Positions 1 to 6,970 of a stretch of DNA of 18,468 nt are shown here, in pieces. The stretch spans positions 1 through 18,468 of the forward strand of contig QQUM01000033.1 of NCBI GenBank assembly GCA_008501545.1. The letters run 5' to 3'. The stretch comes from Calditrichota bacterium (GTDB lineage: Bacteria > Zhuqueibacterota > Zhuqueibacteria > Zhuqueibacterales > Geothermadaptataceae). Each line of letters opens with the position of its first letter. Position 1 is the stretch's first letter. Under the pieces are notes generated by a model. It made no database searches. It had not been told where the DNA came from and saw nothing but the letters and a program-made list of their open reading frames with translations. A program made the translations under genes and the position numbers.

Positions 1-159
1 AATGTAATCGCCGATTCCAATTTGTTAGCAGAGAAGAGCATAGAACTGAACAAGATTTCACAACAACTGGAGCAGGATTACGAGCGGTGGGAAGAACTAT
101 CGGCGCAAATTGAAGAGCAGGCAAATAGACTTGATGAAGAATTTGGCACAGTATCGTGA
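1..159 (+). CDS. ABC-F family ATPase, C-terminal fragment
   Basis: The reading frame is open from the first base and stops with TGA at 157-159, giving the last 52 residues of a protein that begins outside the window. The sequence is strongly charged and helical, with an 'LEQDYERWEEL' stretch at about residues 23-33 followed by a Glu/Gln/Leu-rich coil. A 'Y.RWEEL' motif inside a terminal coiled coil is characteristic of the end of ABC-F proteins (Uup, EttA and YheS type). These are cytoplasmic double-ABC ATPases that act on ribosomes rather than as transporters. The ATPase domains are not visible, so the subfamily cannot be given. The next gene starts 78 bases downstream. The call rests on a short motif and is moderately sure; another coiled-coil protein is possible. 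Confidence 0.6.
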   Translation, partial: NVIADSNLLAEKSIELNKISQQLEQDYERWEELSAQIEEQANRLDEEFGTVS

Positions 160-237
160 TCTGCAAACCACAGACTGCCATGGTTGTCAGGGAGTATGAC
201 CCGGCAGAATTTAAATGTGAGATTAGAGGAGTTAACA

Positions 238-609
238 ATGAAAAGAACAGGAACGTTTCGAATCATTCGCCTGGCAGGATTGTTTCTGCTTTTTGCCCTG
301 TTATTTAGCTGCGGTGACAAGAATCCACTTGCACCTGTGGAAGAGCGTGCTGAGAATGAAATCTGGATTACAGACAGTGGGTTTGAACCGGCAAGACTGA
401 CAATTACTTTGGGTGAATCTGTTGTTTTTACCAATAAAGACAATGAAACACACGCCGTTGAGAGTGGAACTCGAGACAATCCTAATACTAATTTTTATTT
501 AGATACGATTGAAAAGGGTGAGTCGGAAATACTCACGTTAACCCAAAAAGGTTCTTACTTATTTTATGACATCGATTCCCATGCTACCGGTACGATTATC
601 GTTTTATAA
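238..609 (+). CDS. Cupredoxin-fold lipoprotein lacking copper ligands
   Basis: This is a 123-residue lipoprotein. The ATG at 238 follows AGAGGAG (225-231) at a 6-base spacing, so it is preferred over an upstream ATG at 184 that would put 18 polar residues before the signal peptide. Residues 7-25 form a hydrophobic signal ending in the lipobox L-F-S-C, with lipidated Cys25. The mature part reads like a small cupredoxin: 'GFEPARLTITLGESVVFTN' (48-66), His72 in 'NETHAV', and a last strand pair 'GSYLFYDIDSHATGTIIV' (105-122) with His115. Family members bind type 1 copper through His, Cys, His and usually Met. Here the mature protein contains no cysteine except the lipidated one, and no methionine, so a normal blue-copper site cannot form. 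It is probably a membrane-anchored periplasmic protein using the fold for something else, or binding metal through the two histidines. No operon partner is obvious; the K+ channel gene starts 24 bases later. Confidence 0.75.
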   Translation: MKRTGTFRIIRLAGLFLLFALLFSCGDKNPLAPVEERAENEIWITDSGFEPARLTITLGESVVFTNKDNETHAVESGTRDNPNTNFYLDTIEKGESEILTLTQKGSYLFYDIDSHATGTIIVL

Positions 610-633
610 CCAAAAGATTTTGGGCAAAGGCGA

Positions 634-1458
634 ATGCAATTAATGCATGAGAAACATATAAAACACCAATGGCGCGCCAGATTGCATGAGGTCATTTTCG
701 AAGCCGATACACGGTCGGGTAAACGGTTCGACGTTGTGCTAATTATATTTATTTTGTTGAGTGTCGCCGTGGTCATGCTCGATAGTGTCCAGGCCTTCTT
801 AGCCTATGCATTGTGGTTTCGAATCATCGAATGGTTTTTAACGATTGCATTTACTGTCGAATACATCTTGCGACTTCTGGCTGTCAGAAAACCTTTGGCT
901 TATGCCCGCAGTTTTTTCGGTATCATTGATTTACTTGCTATATTACCAACATACATCTCACTTTTTTTGCCTGGAACTCATTATTTATTGATCATTCGCA
1001 GCTTGCGGGTCCTGCGTGTTTTTCGTGTACTCAAGCTTGTGAAATATCTCAAAGAAGCCAATATGCTCTTATTGGCCCTGCGTGCAAGCCGGCGAAAAAT
1101 TACCGTGTTTCTTTTCAGTGTGCTCAGCCTCGTGCTTGTTCTCGGCTCGATCATGTACATAATCGAGGGTGAGGAGAGTGGATTCACCAGCATCCCCCGC
1201 AGTGTTTATTGGGCAATTGTAACACTCACAACAGTAGGTTACGGCGATATTGCACCATCTACGGCAATTGGTCAATCGCTCGCAGCTTTCATTATGATTT
1301 TGGGGTATTGCATTATTGCTGTGCCTACCGGCATTGTATCCGTTGAATTAACGCGCACGATGGGGGAACGGGCGAGCACGCAGGTTTGCCCGAAATGTGG
1401 GGCTAAAGGCCATGATTACGACGCTGTTTATTGTAAATATTGCAGCACGAAGTTATAA
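634..1458 (+). CDS. Voltage-gated-type K+ channel with zinc ribbon
   Basis: A 274-residue inner-membrane ion channel subunit, expected to act as a tetramer. Six helices can be read: S1 about 31-51, S2 61-80, S3 95-111, S4 120-140, S5 155-177 and S6 213-238. S4 carries basic residues at exactly every third position (R122, R125, R128, R131, K134, K137, K140), the signature of a voltage sensor. The selectivity filter TTVGYGD lies at 199-205, which indicates potassium. After S6 there is a short tail with CPKC (252-255) and CKYC (267-270), a zinc-ribbon module, in place of the usual cyclic-nucleotide or RCK domain. Start choice is uncertain: the CAAAGG at 625-630 is only 3 bases from the ATG at 634 and 12 bases from a second ATG at 643. 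The methyltransferase gene begins 1 base after the stop, so the two are probably co-transcribed. Confidence 0.9.
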   Translation: MQLMHEKHIKHQWRARLHEVIFEADTRSGKRFDVVLIIFILLSVAVVMLDSVQAFLAYALWFRIIEWFLTIAFTVEYILRLLAVRKPLAYARSFFGIIDLLAILPTYISLFLPGTHYLLIIRSLRVLRVFRVLKLVKYLKEANMLLLALRASRRKITVFLFSVLSLVLVLGSIMYIIEGEESGFTSIPRSVYWAIVTLTTVGYGDIAPSTAIGQSLAAFIMILGYCIIAVPTGIVSVELTRTMGERASTQVCPKCGAKGHDYDAVYCKYCSTKL

Positions 1459-1459
1459 C

Positions 1460-2140
1460 ATGTCGCATAAAACTGGGATGCAAAACACCTCGTTGAAGGT
1501 ACCGCTATGGTTGCGAATCCTCCTGCCCTTTGAACCTGTTGTTGCCACACTTTACAATTCTTTTGTCTGGCATTTTCGTAAACGAAACCGATTCATTCGA
1601 AAAGGTGATCTCACTCTCATCACTTCAATCGAATTGCCGCATCCACGATATGATTGTTGCTGTCGCCAATTGTTGTCCATGCTGGAAACTATTCACATCC
1701 AAAGCAAAAGAGTGCTTGATGTAAATACCGGCTCAGGTTGTTTTGCGGTCGTTGCAGCGAGTAAAGGCGCTGAAGTTGCGGCTCTTGATGAACGTTCGCT
1801 CGCGGCAAGTGTGTTAACCCGAAACAGTGAAATGAACGGTTTGATGGACTCAATCCAAATCATGCAAGGTGACTTAACTGAAATGAAAAAGGACATTGGC
1901 CGGTTTGATTTAATAACTTGCCAGAGCAGGCCTGGTGAGCAGCTTTTTGATTTCCATGTATTATTCCCAAGCGCCCGGCGACGATTAAAGACAGATGGCA
2001 CACTTCTTCTTCCACTGCATTGGAAGCATTATTCAAAAAATACCCTCAAAGCGGCGACTGAATCAGGTCTTCAATGTGTACAGGTCGATCGAAAATTTTT
2101 CCATTGCATCCTGACTTTTCAGGTATTCCGGGACGCATAA
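1460..2140 (+). CDS. Class I SAM-dependent methyltransferase
   Basis: A 226-residue protein starting 1 base after the K+ channel stop; a second ATG at 1478 is possible and neither has a clear ribosome site. The Rossmann core is visible: motif I 'VLDVNTGSGCFAVVA' (85-99), an acidic residue at the end of strand 2 (D110 in 'ALDERS'), an 'NSEMNG' helix end and 'GDL' at about 137-139. This resembles the PrmA/PrmC/RsmC type of N- or C-methyltransferases. However, motif IV, normally (N/D)PP(Y/F) in enzymes that methylate amide or amino nitrogens, reads 'LITCQSRPG' (151-159), so substrate prediction from that family fails. Residues 66-68 are three consecutive cysteines. The N-terminal 50 residues are basic and hydrophobic with no recognised domain. 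Cytoplasmic; substrate unknown. The fold call is sure, the specific function is not. Confidence 0.8.
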   Translation: MSHKTGMQNTSLKVPLWLRILLPFEPVVATLYNSFVWHFRKRNRFIRKGDLTLITSIELPHPRYDCCCRQLLSMLETIHIQSKRVLDVNTGSGCFAVVAASKGAEVAALDERSLAASVLTRNSEMNGLMDSIQIMQGDLTEMKKDIGRFDLITCQSRPGEQLFDFHVLFPSARRRLKTDGTLLLPLHWKHYSKNTLKAATESGLQCVQVDRKFFHCILTFQVFRDA

Positions 2141-2260
2141 GTTCAGTTCTGTTTCGCCATATCTTACAATTTAACAAGTATCGCATATTTTAAATCACTT
2201 GCTGCCGATGTTCATGAGAGTCTTCACAACACACAATTTACTGGACAAAAATGAAATTCC

Positions 2261-2264
2261 GGAG
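2261..2264 (+). promoter_or_regulatory. Ribosome binding site deciding a GTG start
   Basis: GGAG at 2261-2264 lies 6 bases before GTG 2271. The open frame continues upstream to a TTG at 2199 with ATGs at 2208 and 2214, but none of those has a comparable site. The GTG start puts a membrane anchor right at the N terminus. Confidence 0.6.
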
Positions 2265-2270
2265 AAATTC

Positions 2271-3125
2271 GTGCATAAAAAAAGTTTGAGTAAAATATTA
2301 TTTCTTGTGCTGATTCTGGCCTTTTTCACATATAAAGAATATGCAGCGCCTTTTTGGCGATACCATATCGAGTCACTTATCACGAAAAATAAACCGCCCT
2401 ACAGTGCAACGCTTGCCAACGGATTAACGCTGGAAGTTTACACCGACGCACGGCCACATGTCGGAAAAATTGCCGGATTGCAAAAGGGACTCATACTGAA
2501 ACGTGACCAGACCGAACTCATTGGCGAAGGTTATGGCTTCGGCCTGCCACTGGTTGTCTCAAACGGTGGCTCCTGGTTGGCGTCGGAGGCGAGAATTGGT
2601 AAATTTGTGCATGGCGATACGACGGTTCTCTCCAAACTTTATGTGTTCGATACACAAGAATTTGACGTCCAGTTCCCCCGAAGGCGTTATGTGCAAACCA
2701 AACCAATCGGAACAGTACGAATCGATTACCTCATTTTCGGAAACATTATCGAGGTAACAGCAGACTTGAAGGGACTTGTCGATGCAGACTATGAATACGT
2801 TTATTTTATGAATGAACAGTCCGGTAAACATTTTCGATACGGTTTGAATCCGCTGGGCCAAAAAATCGATCTCATTCAGTGGCAAGCGCCGATTCCAATG
2901 GCCATGCTTGGCATTCACGCCCCGCGACTTGGAATTACATTTTGGGTGAAAGATAATATGGAGACGTTGAAATTTTTAGGCCGTGAAACCCTGGCGCGCT
3001 GGCACTGGTACGGTCATGAATCAACTAACTGGGCTGGTTGCGAACTGCGGCTCGATAACAAAAAGCATATGTTTAAATATCAAATAAAGATTGATGACAT
3101 AATCAATAATCAATCCACAGAGTGA
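2271..3125 (+). CDS. Anchored protein of unknown function
   Basis: I do not recognise this family. Read from the GTG at 2271, the product has 284 residues. It begins with a short basic stretch (MHKKSLSK) and one hydrophobic helix (about residues 8-20), which fits a signal anchor with the rest outside the cytoplasm. The remaining 260 residues look beta-rich, with many alternating hydrophobic and polar strands, glycine and aromatic residues, and no long helix. Notable points are 'GEGYGFGLPLV' near residue 85, a 'PRRRY' basic patch, 'YFMNEQSGKHFRYG' near residue 185 and 'RWHWYGHESTNWAGCELR' (about 242-259). The C terminus is polar (NNQSTE). It lies 130 bases after the methyltransferase and 162 bases before the Nudix gene, so it may be its own transcription unit. 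No catalytic motif is evident. It is a real gene by length, start signal and composition. Confidence 0.7.
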   Translation: MHKKSLSKILFLVLILAFFTYKEYAAPFWRYHIESLITKNKPPYSATLANGLTLEVYTDARPHVGKIAGLQKGLILKRDQTELIGEGYGFGLPLVVSNGGSWLASEARIGKFVHGDTTVLSKLYVFDTQEFDVQFPRRRYVQTKPIGTVRIDYLIFGNIIEVTADLKGLVDADYEYVYFMNEQSGKHFRYGLNPLGQKIDLIQWQAPIPMAMLGIHAPRLGITFWVKDNMETLKFLGRETLARWHWYGHESTNWAGCELRLDNKKHMFKYQIKIDDIINNQSTE

Positions 3126-3287
3126 ATTAATTCCCGTCCCTGTCCAGCCACCTATTTCCCTTGCTTCTTAGTGCATAAATACTAACTTTTTTTGATTTAA
3201 TCCCCACTACAACCGGCGGCGAAAATTTGCTTCGTTCGCCTGACCAAATATCCGGATTTTCCAATCGACCGTTTCGAAATAAAATGT

Positions 3288-4052
3288 ATGGGCTGGTGGC
3301 CACCCGCCCAAATTAAAACGCATGTCTCGCGGAACGCAGCTATTTTGCCAGAGAATCTTGCAGAGAGAAGAGAGCGGTTTTGGCAGAACAAATGCATGCA
3401 AAACACGACACTGTTTAATGGTGTTCTGGCTTCCTTGTCTTCATGGTCAATTCAGCGAGACGTGCTGGAGCTGAACCTGGGGCAAACCTGTTACCGCGAC
3501 CTGCTTTTTTCAAACAGCATGGCCGCGCACTGGATTGCCGGGCAACAAGATTATTTCGCCCGGGCGCTTGGAATTAGTGCAATTATTGAAACCTGCGAAA
3601 ACACAATTGTTTTGATGCAACGAAGCCATCTGGTTGGGGAATATCCTGAAATGCTCGATGTGCTGGGCGGTCATATCGATGTCGAACCTGGATACGATGC
3701 GTTGTCTCCCAAAGCTCTTTTTCATGCAATCATCAGCGAAGTCTGCGATGAAATTGGTATCGATGCGCATGAGGTGTCAATTAACCACTGCATTGGTTTG
3801 CTGGAAAATACCGCCTGGCGGAAGCCCGAGCTCGTATTTCATGGAAGAACAATTTTAAATGAGGCGGAAATAAAAGAACGCGCGACTGAGGCTAATGAGA
3901 ATTTTGAATATTCAAGTTTGATTTTCATTGCGTCTGATTTAAAATCATTGGATTTATATTTAATGGAAAACGGGCACAATTTCACACCATCCGCTGAAGG
4001 CTGCCTTGATCTTTTTCTTGCGTTACTAAAAACTCAAAAGGGTAATGATTAA
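3288..4052 (+). CDS. NUDT22-like Nudix hydrolase
   Basis: At least 254 residues, with a Nudix domain and an N-terminal extension resembling animal and plant NUDT22, a UDP-glucose/UDP-galactose pyrophosphatase. Shared features from memory of that family are 'W..K...N.TLFNG' (about 32-45), 'LELNLGQTCYRDLL' (60-73), 'VLMQRS..V.E.P..LDVLGGH' (108-129) and 'ISEVCDEIGID' (149-159). The Nudix box is non-canonical: GGH (127-129) is separated from the metal-binding helix by an insertion, and the helix reads SEVCDEIG (150-157, E151 and E155) where most families have REXXEE. NUDT22 shows the same two peculiarities. The ATG at 3288 has no good ribosome site. The frame stays open upstream to the TAA at 3198-3200, and the upstream codons (...FEIKC) match the NUDT22 N terminus, so the true start may be a rare codon such as CTG 3240. 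The PBP4 gene starts 1 base after the stop, or overlaps it. Confidence 0.8.
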   Translation: MGWWPPAQIKTHVSRNAAILPENLAERRERFWQNKCMQNTTLFNGVLASLSSWSIQRDVLELNLGQTCYRDLLFSNSMAAHWIAGQQDYFARALGISAIIETCENTIVLMQRSHLVGEYPEMLDVLGGHIDVEPGYDALSPKALFHAIISEVCDEIGIDAHEVSINHCIGLLENTAWRKPELVFHGRTILNEAEIKERATEANENFEYSSLIFIASDLKSLDLYLMENGHNFTPSAEGCLDLFLALLKTQKGND

Positions 4053-4053
4053 A

Positions 4054-5583
4054 ATGAAATTTCGATTATTCCTGCCATTATTGTTCGGCACAGTCTTATT
4101 TGTACAGGCATGTTCAACTTCTTCTACGCTCGTAAAGGATCAGGTGAAATCCCGCCCTTCTTCAGTACAACCGATCGTTGGGCTTCCTGCATTGCAGGCA
4201 GAAATAAAATCGATTTTGGCCCATGATGCTGTTGCAGATGCGTTTGTCGGGATGAAAATATCCCGTTTGCGTGATGGAAAAGTCCTGTATTCACAAAATG
4301 AAAACAAGCTGTTCCATCCGGCTTCAAATATGAAACTCTACACATCGGCTGCGGCTTTGCATTATCTGGGATTGGATTATAAAATGGTCACCCGTGTTGC
4401 GATTGATTCCGGCGCTGTGCTGGCGGATACCTTGCGAAGCAATCTCTATCTCATTGGGGGGGGCGATCCAATGTTTTCGATTGGAGATCTTGATGAAATA
4501 CTGCTTTCACTGGCAAACAAGGGCGTAAAATACATTGCTGGTGATATCATCTGTGACGCCAGTTTTCTCGACGACATGCATGTGGGTGACGGCTGGATGT
4601 GGGATGATGCCGGCTGGTGGTACACGGCGCCGTTAAGTGCACTTTCAATTCAGGAAAATTGTGTGGAAGTCCTGGTAAGTGCGACTGATAAATTGGGGGA
4701 ACCGGCAAAAGTTGCCCTCGTTCCAGCGACAAAATACCTGCAAATAAACAACACCAGTGTTACTGTCGACAGCGCGACCTATTTTTCGGAATTGTTGGAC
4801 ACAACAAAAGTGTTTGACCGCTTTAATGTGGAACGGCATTGGCAAGAAGAAGAAAATGTTGTCGATGTGAGTGGATATTTCGGCGACTGGTTCGCGGAAG
4901 ACAAAACGACAGTTGACGTGGTTGACGCGCCATTATATTTTGGCACACTGTTTAAAGAAGGCTGCCATCAACGTGGCATTGGCGTCGAAGGTGAAGTGAA
5001 ACATGGTTCAGCCGGGAATTCGGTACAGGTTTTTATTGCGCACGACTCAAAACCACTGCCGCAGTTGCTGGCCGATATGAATAAACCAAGCAGCAACCTG
5101 TGCGCTGAACTTTTCCTCAAAATTGTCGGTGCTGTTACGACTGGCAAGCAAGGGACAGCGAAAGCCGGTATCCACGCATTGCAACAAGTGCTGGAGAGCT
5201 GGCAAATCGATACGACGAAGATTCGCATCGCCGATGGTTCAGGTATGTCGCGCTATACGCTGATTTCAGCAAGTTCTACACATGATTTGTTGCGTGCAAT
5301 GCATGAAAATTATTCCTGGCGTTACGAATTTATCGCTTCTTTGCCCATCGCCGGTGTGGATGGCTCGCTGAAAAATCGCATGCGTGGCAGTGCAGCACAA
5401 GCTGTTGTGCACGCCAAAACCGGGACGTTGAGCGGCGTTTCATCACTGGCGGGCTACACGACAAATCAGGATGGCGATGAGCTTGTATTCGCAATTCATA
5501 TGGCCCACTTTGTCGGCAGCTCGAAGCCATTCCGGCTGGCACAAGATAAAATATGTGACGCGATCACACGGTACAGGGAATGA
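4054..5583 (+). CDS. dacB: D-Ala-D-Ala carboxypeptidase/endopeptidase, PBP4 type
   Basis: A penicillin-binding protein of peptidase family S13 (about 509 residues) that trims or cleaves peptidoglycan peptides outside the cytoplasmic membrane. All three active-site motifs are present: SNMK (91-94, nucleophile S91 and K94), SSN (346-348) and KTG (455-457). The family's 'GGGDP' glycine turn is near 135-139. The long insert between the first two motifs is normal for PBP4. The signal peptide ends in V-Q-A-C, so Cys20 should be lipidated; E. coli PBP4 is soluble, so this one is membrane-tethered. I chose ATG 4054 because the AAAAGGG at 4036-4042 is only 2 bases from the other ATG at 4045, although it is 11 bases from 4054. 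The stop overlaps an ATG of the FHA frame (ATGA at 5580-5583). The GGGDP codons contain a run of eight G (4456-4463). Confidence 0.92.
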   Translation: MKFRLFLPLLFGTVLFVQACSTSSTLVKDQVKSRPSSVQPIVGLPALQAEIKSILAHDAVADAFVGMKISRLRDGKVLYSQNENKLFHPASNMKLYTSAAALHYLGLDYKMVTRVAIDSGAVLADTLRSNLYLIGGGDPMFSIGDLDEILLSLANKGVKYIAGDIICDASFLDDMHVGDGWMWDDAGWWYTAPLSALSIQENCVEVLVSATDKLGEPAKVALVPATKYLQINNTSVTVDSATYFSELLDTTKVFDRFNVERHWQEEENVVDVSGYFGDWFAEDKTTVDVVDAPLYFGTLFKEGCHQRGIGVEGEVKHGSAGNSVQVFIAHDSKPLPQLLADMNKPSSNLCAELFLKIVGAVTTGKQGTAKAGIHALQQVLESWQIDTTKIRIADGSGMSRYTLISASSTHDLLRAMHENYSWRYEFIASLPIAGVDGSLKNRMRGSAAQAVVHAKTGTLSGVSSLAGYTTNQDGDELVFAIHMAHFVGSSKPFRLAQDKICDAITRYRE

Positions 5584-5590
5584 AAAGAAG

Positions 5591-5596
5591 AGAGGA
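5591..5596 (+). promoter_or_regulatory. Ribosome binding site of the FHA gene
   Basis: AGAGGA at 5591-5596 ends 4 bases before ATG 5601. This favours 5601 over the ATG at 5580 that overlaps the PBP4 stop and has no such site. Confidence 0.6.
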
Positions 5597-5600
5597 AACC

Positions 5601-5915
5601 ATGCCCAAATTGTCTATCTCCGGTGATAATGGAAAGAATAAAGAAATCCCTTTGCCACCACAAAATTTTCATATTGGTCGCAACGAGAAAAATGATCTCG
5701 TCCTTCCTGATAAAACCGTTTCACGGCAACATGCAAGGCTGCTTTTTAATTCGGATTTGCACCTGTGGCAAATAGAAAATCTCAGCACGACAAATCCGGT
5801 TTTTCATAATGATAAACAACTGGTAAAACCCTCACTTTTGTTCGATCAGGATGTCATCGAAATTGGAATTTATACGTTGACATTTGCGGATGATGAACGC
5901 TTATCGGACGAGTAA
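5601..5915 (+). CDS. FHA domain protein
   Basis: A 104-residue cytoplasmic protein that is essentially one forkhead-associated domain, a module that recognises phosphothreonine peptides. The signature residues are present: GR (26-27, Arg27), SRQH (41-44, Ser41 and His44) and N65 in 'LSTTN' (61-65), in a beta sandwich ending in 'LTFAD'. There is no signal peptide or membrane helix, and no second domain. Its gene sits between the PBP4-type lipoprotein and a membrane protein with LysM-like and FecR regions, with a 5-base gap to the latter. Expected ligands are phosphorylated proteins made by Ser/Thr kinases, but no kinase gene is visible in the window. By position it could link kinase signalling to cell-wall enzymes; that part is inference. 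Confidence 0.88.
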   Translation: MPKLSISGDNGKNKEIPLPPQNFHIGRNEKNDLVLPDKTVSRQHARLLFNSDLHLWQIENLSTTNPVFHNDKQLVKPSLLFDQDVIEIGIYTLTFADDERLSDE

Positions 5916-5920
5916 TCTAC

Positions 5921-6889
5921 TTGAAACTGAAAAGCACATTATTGCCACTGGGGCTCGCACTCATTTTGATTCTGGCACTACTCGATTTTATTCTTGGCTT
6001 GTTTATCCAAAACACACAAGAGAAAACATATCGTGTGGTGCAATCCGGTGAAAGCATCTCTTTGCTCGCGTTGCGAGAGTATCGTACTTACAATTCTTTT
6101 GTGAAAGAAATCCTCAACCATGCAAATCAACATTTAGCCGATCAAAGCGCGCTCGTGCCGGGGGATACCGTCTATTTCCCCAGTCTTACTAAAATGGAAC
6201 TGGATATTCAGGTTTACAAGAAACCGGGAATTTCCATCTCAACGCCGCGCGAAGAATTGAAAAACAGAAGCGGCGAAGCTTTTGTGACCTGGGTTGAAGG
6301 GCGTGTCCTTTATAAATCAGCCCCGGATACGAACTGGCGACATGTTGAAAATAATCTCATATTAAAAACGGGCGATACCGTTTTGACGGGTGACAGCGGG
6401 CGGGTAGAAATTGCTTTGGACAGGAAAAGTGTGCTCCGCCTGGATCGAAACACGGAATTTATGATCCATTTTTTTAATGTACCGGTTAAAAAAGAAATTC
6501 ATGCAAATTTCGAAATCACAACCGGGGAATTGTGGTTTGCAATTGATCAGTTTCTCGATAAGAAGAGTTTAATATACTGTCGTTTTCCAGCAATGTCGCT
6601 GCGTCTTCTCGATGCGCGGTTCCGTGCAAGCGGCGCGCCGGGGAGCAGTAACAGGGTGTACGTGTACGATGGCATCGTCGAAGTTCGTCGTCGAGAAGAA
6701 TCTGCAGAAATACGGGAAAGGGAAATCGAACAGCATGCACGATGGGTGCAAAAAGTTCGTGCAAACCACCATCTGCACATCACTGCAGATCGACAGCATG
6801 CTGAACCGGAAAAATTTTCAGCACGAGATAAAACCAATGCATGGGTTGCATGGAATCGCAAAAGGGACACAATTTTTACCCAACGTTGA
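5921..6889 (+). CDS. Membrane protein with LysM-like and FecR domains
   Basis: A 322-residue protein with one N-terminal membrane helix (about 9-29) and the rest outside the cytoplasm. Residues 36-88 ('TYRVVQSGESISLLALREY' ... 'LVPGDTVYFPS') look like a LysM peptidoglycan-binding module. Residues about 119-256 match the FecR domain layout: 'GEAFVTWVEGRV', 'LKTGDTVLTGDSGRVEI.L', 'ITTGELWF', then 'NRVYVYDGIVEV'. Unlike true FecR anti-sigma partners, there is no cytoplasmic N-terminal sigma-binding domain and no sigma factor gene nearby. The C-terminal 60 residues are charged (repeated RE/EIRERE) and unassigned. The start is a TTG at 5921; the only upstream in-frame stop is at 5894-5896 and there is no ATG or GTG in between. 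It is the last gene of the PBP4-FHA string and is followed by a strong terminator. The LysM call is less sure than the FecR call. Confidence 0.78.
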   Translation: MKLKSTLLPLGLALILILALLDFILGLFIQNTQEKTYRVVQSGESISLLALREYRTYNSFVKEILNHANQHLADQSALVPGDTVYFPSLTKMELDIQVYKKPGISISTPREELKNRSGEAFVTWVEGRVLYKSAPDTNWRHVENNLILKTGDTVLTGDSGRVEIALDRKSVLRLDRNTEFMIHFFNVPVKKEIHANFEITTGELWFAIDQFLDKKSLIYCRFPAMSLRLLDARFRASGAPGSSNRVYVYDGIVEVRRREESAEIREREIEQHARWVQKVRANHHLHITADRQHAEPEKFSARDKTNAWVAWNRKRDTIFTQR

Positions 6890-6910
6890 CCGAACCCTCG
6901 AACTTGAATC

Positions 6911-6947
6911 AAAAAAAGCCCGAAATTTTAAAAATTTCGGGCTTTTT
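6911..6947. terminator. Bidirectional Rho-independent terminator
   Basis: GCCCGAAATTTT (6918-6929) is the inverted complement of AAAATTTCGGGC (6931-6942). It is flanked by seven A on the left and five T on the right. It therefore works as stem plus T-run on both strands, between convergent genes ending at 6889 (+) and 6971 (-). Confidence 0.9.
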
Positions 6948-6970
6948 AGTTTGACTTGCAAATTTGCGAA

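Noticed and set aside
184..237. Upstream ATG giving 18 extra residues on the cupredoxin-like lipoprotein
   Set aside because: It has no ribosome site and would bury the lipoprotein signal; ATG 238 has AGAGGAG at 6 bases.
2199..2270. Upstream TTG/ATG starts for the unknown anchored protein
   Set aside because: GTG 2271 has GGAG at ideal spacing and places the anchor helix at the N terminus.
5921..6889. FecR protein as an anti-sigma/TonB signalling partner
   Set aside because: There is no sigma factor or TonB receptor gene nearby and no cytoplasmic sigma-binding domain; a LysM-like region precedes the FecR domain instead.
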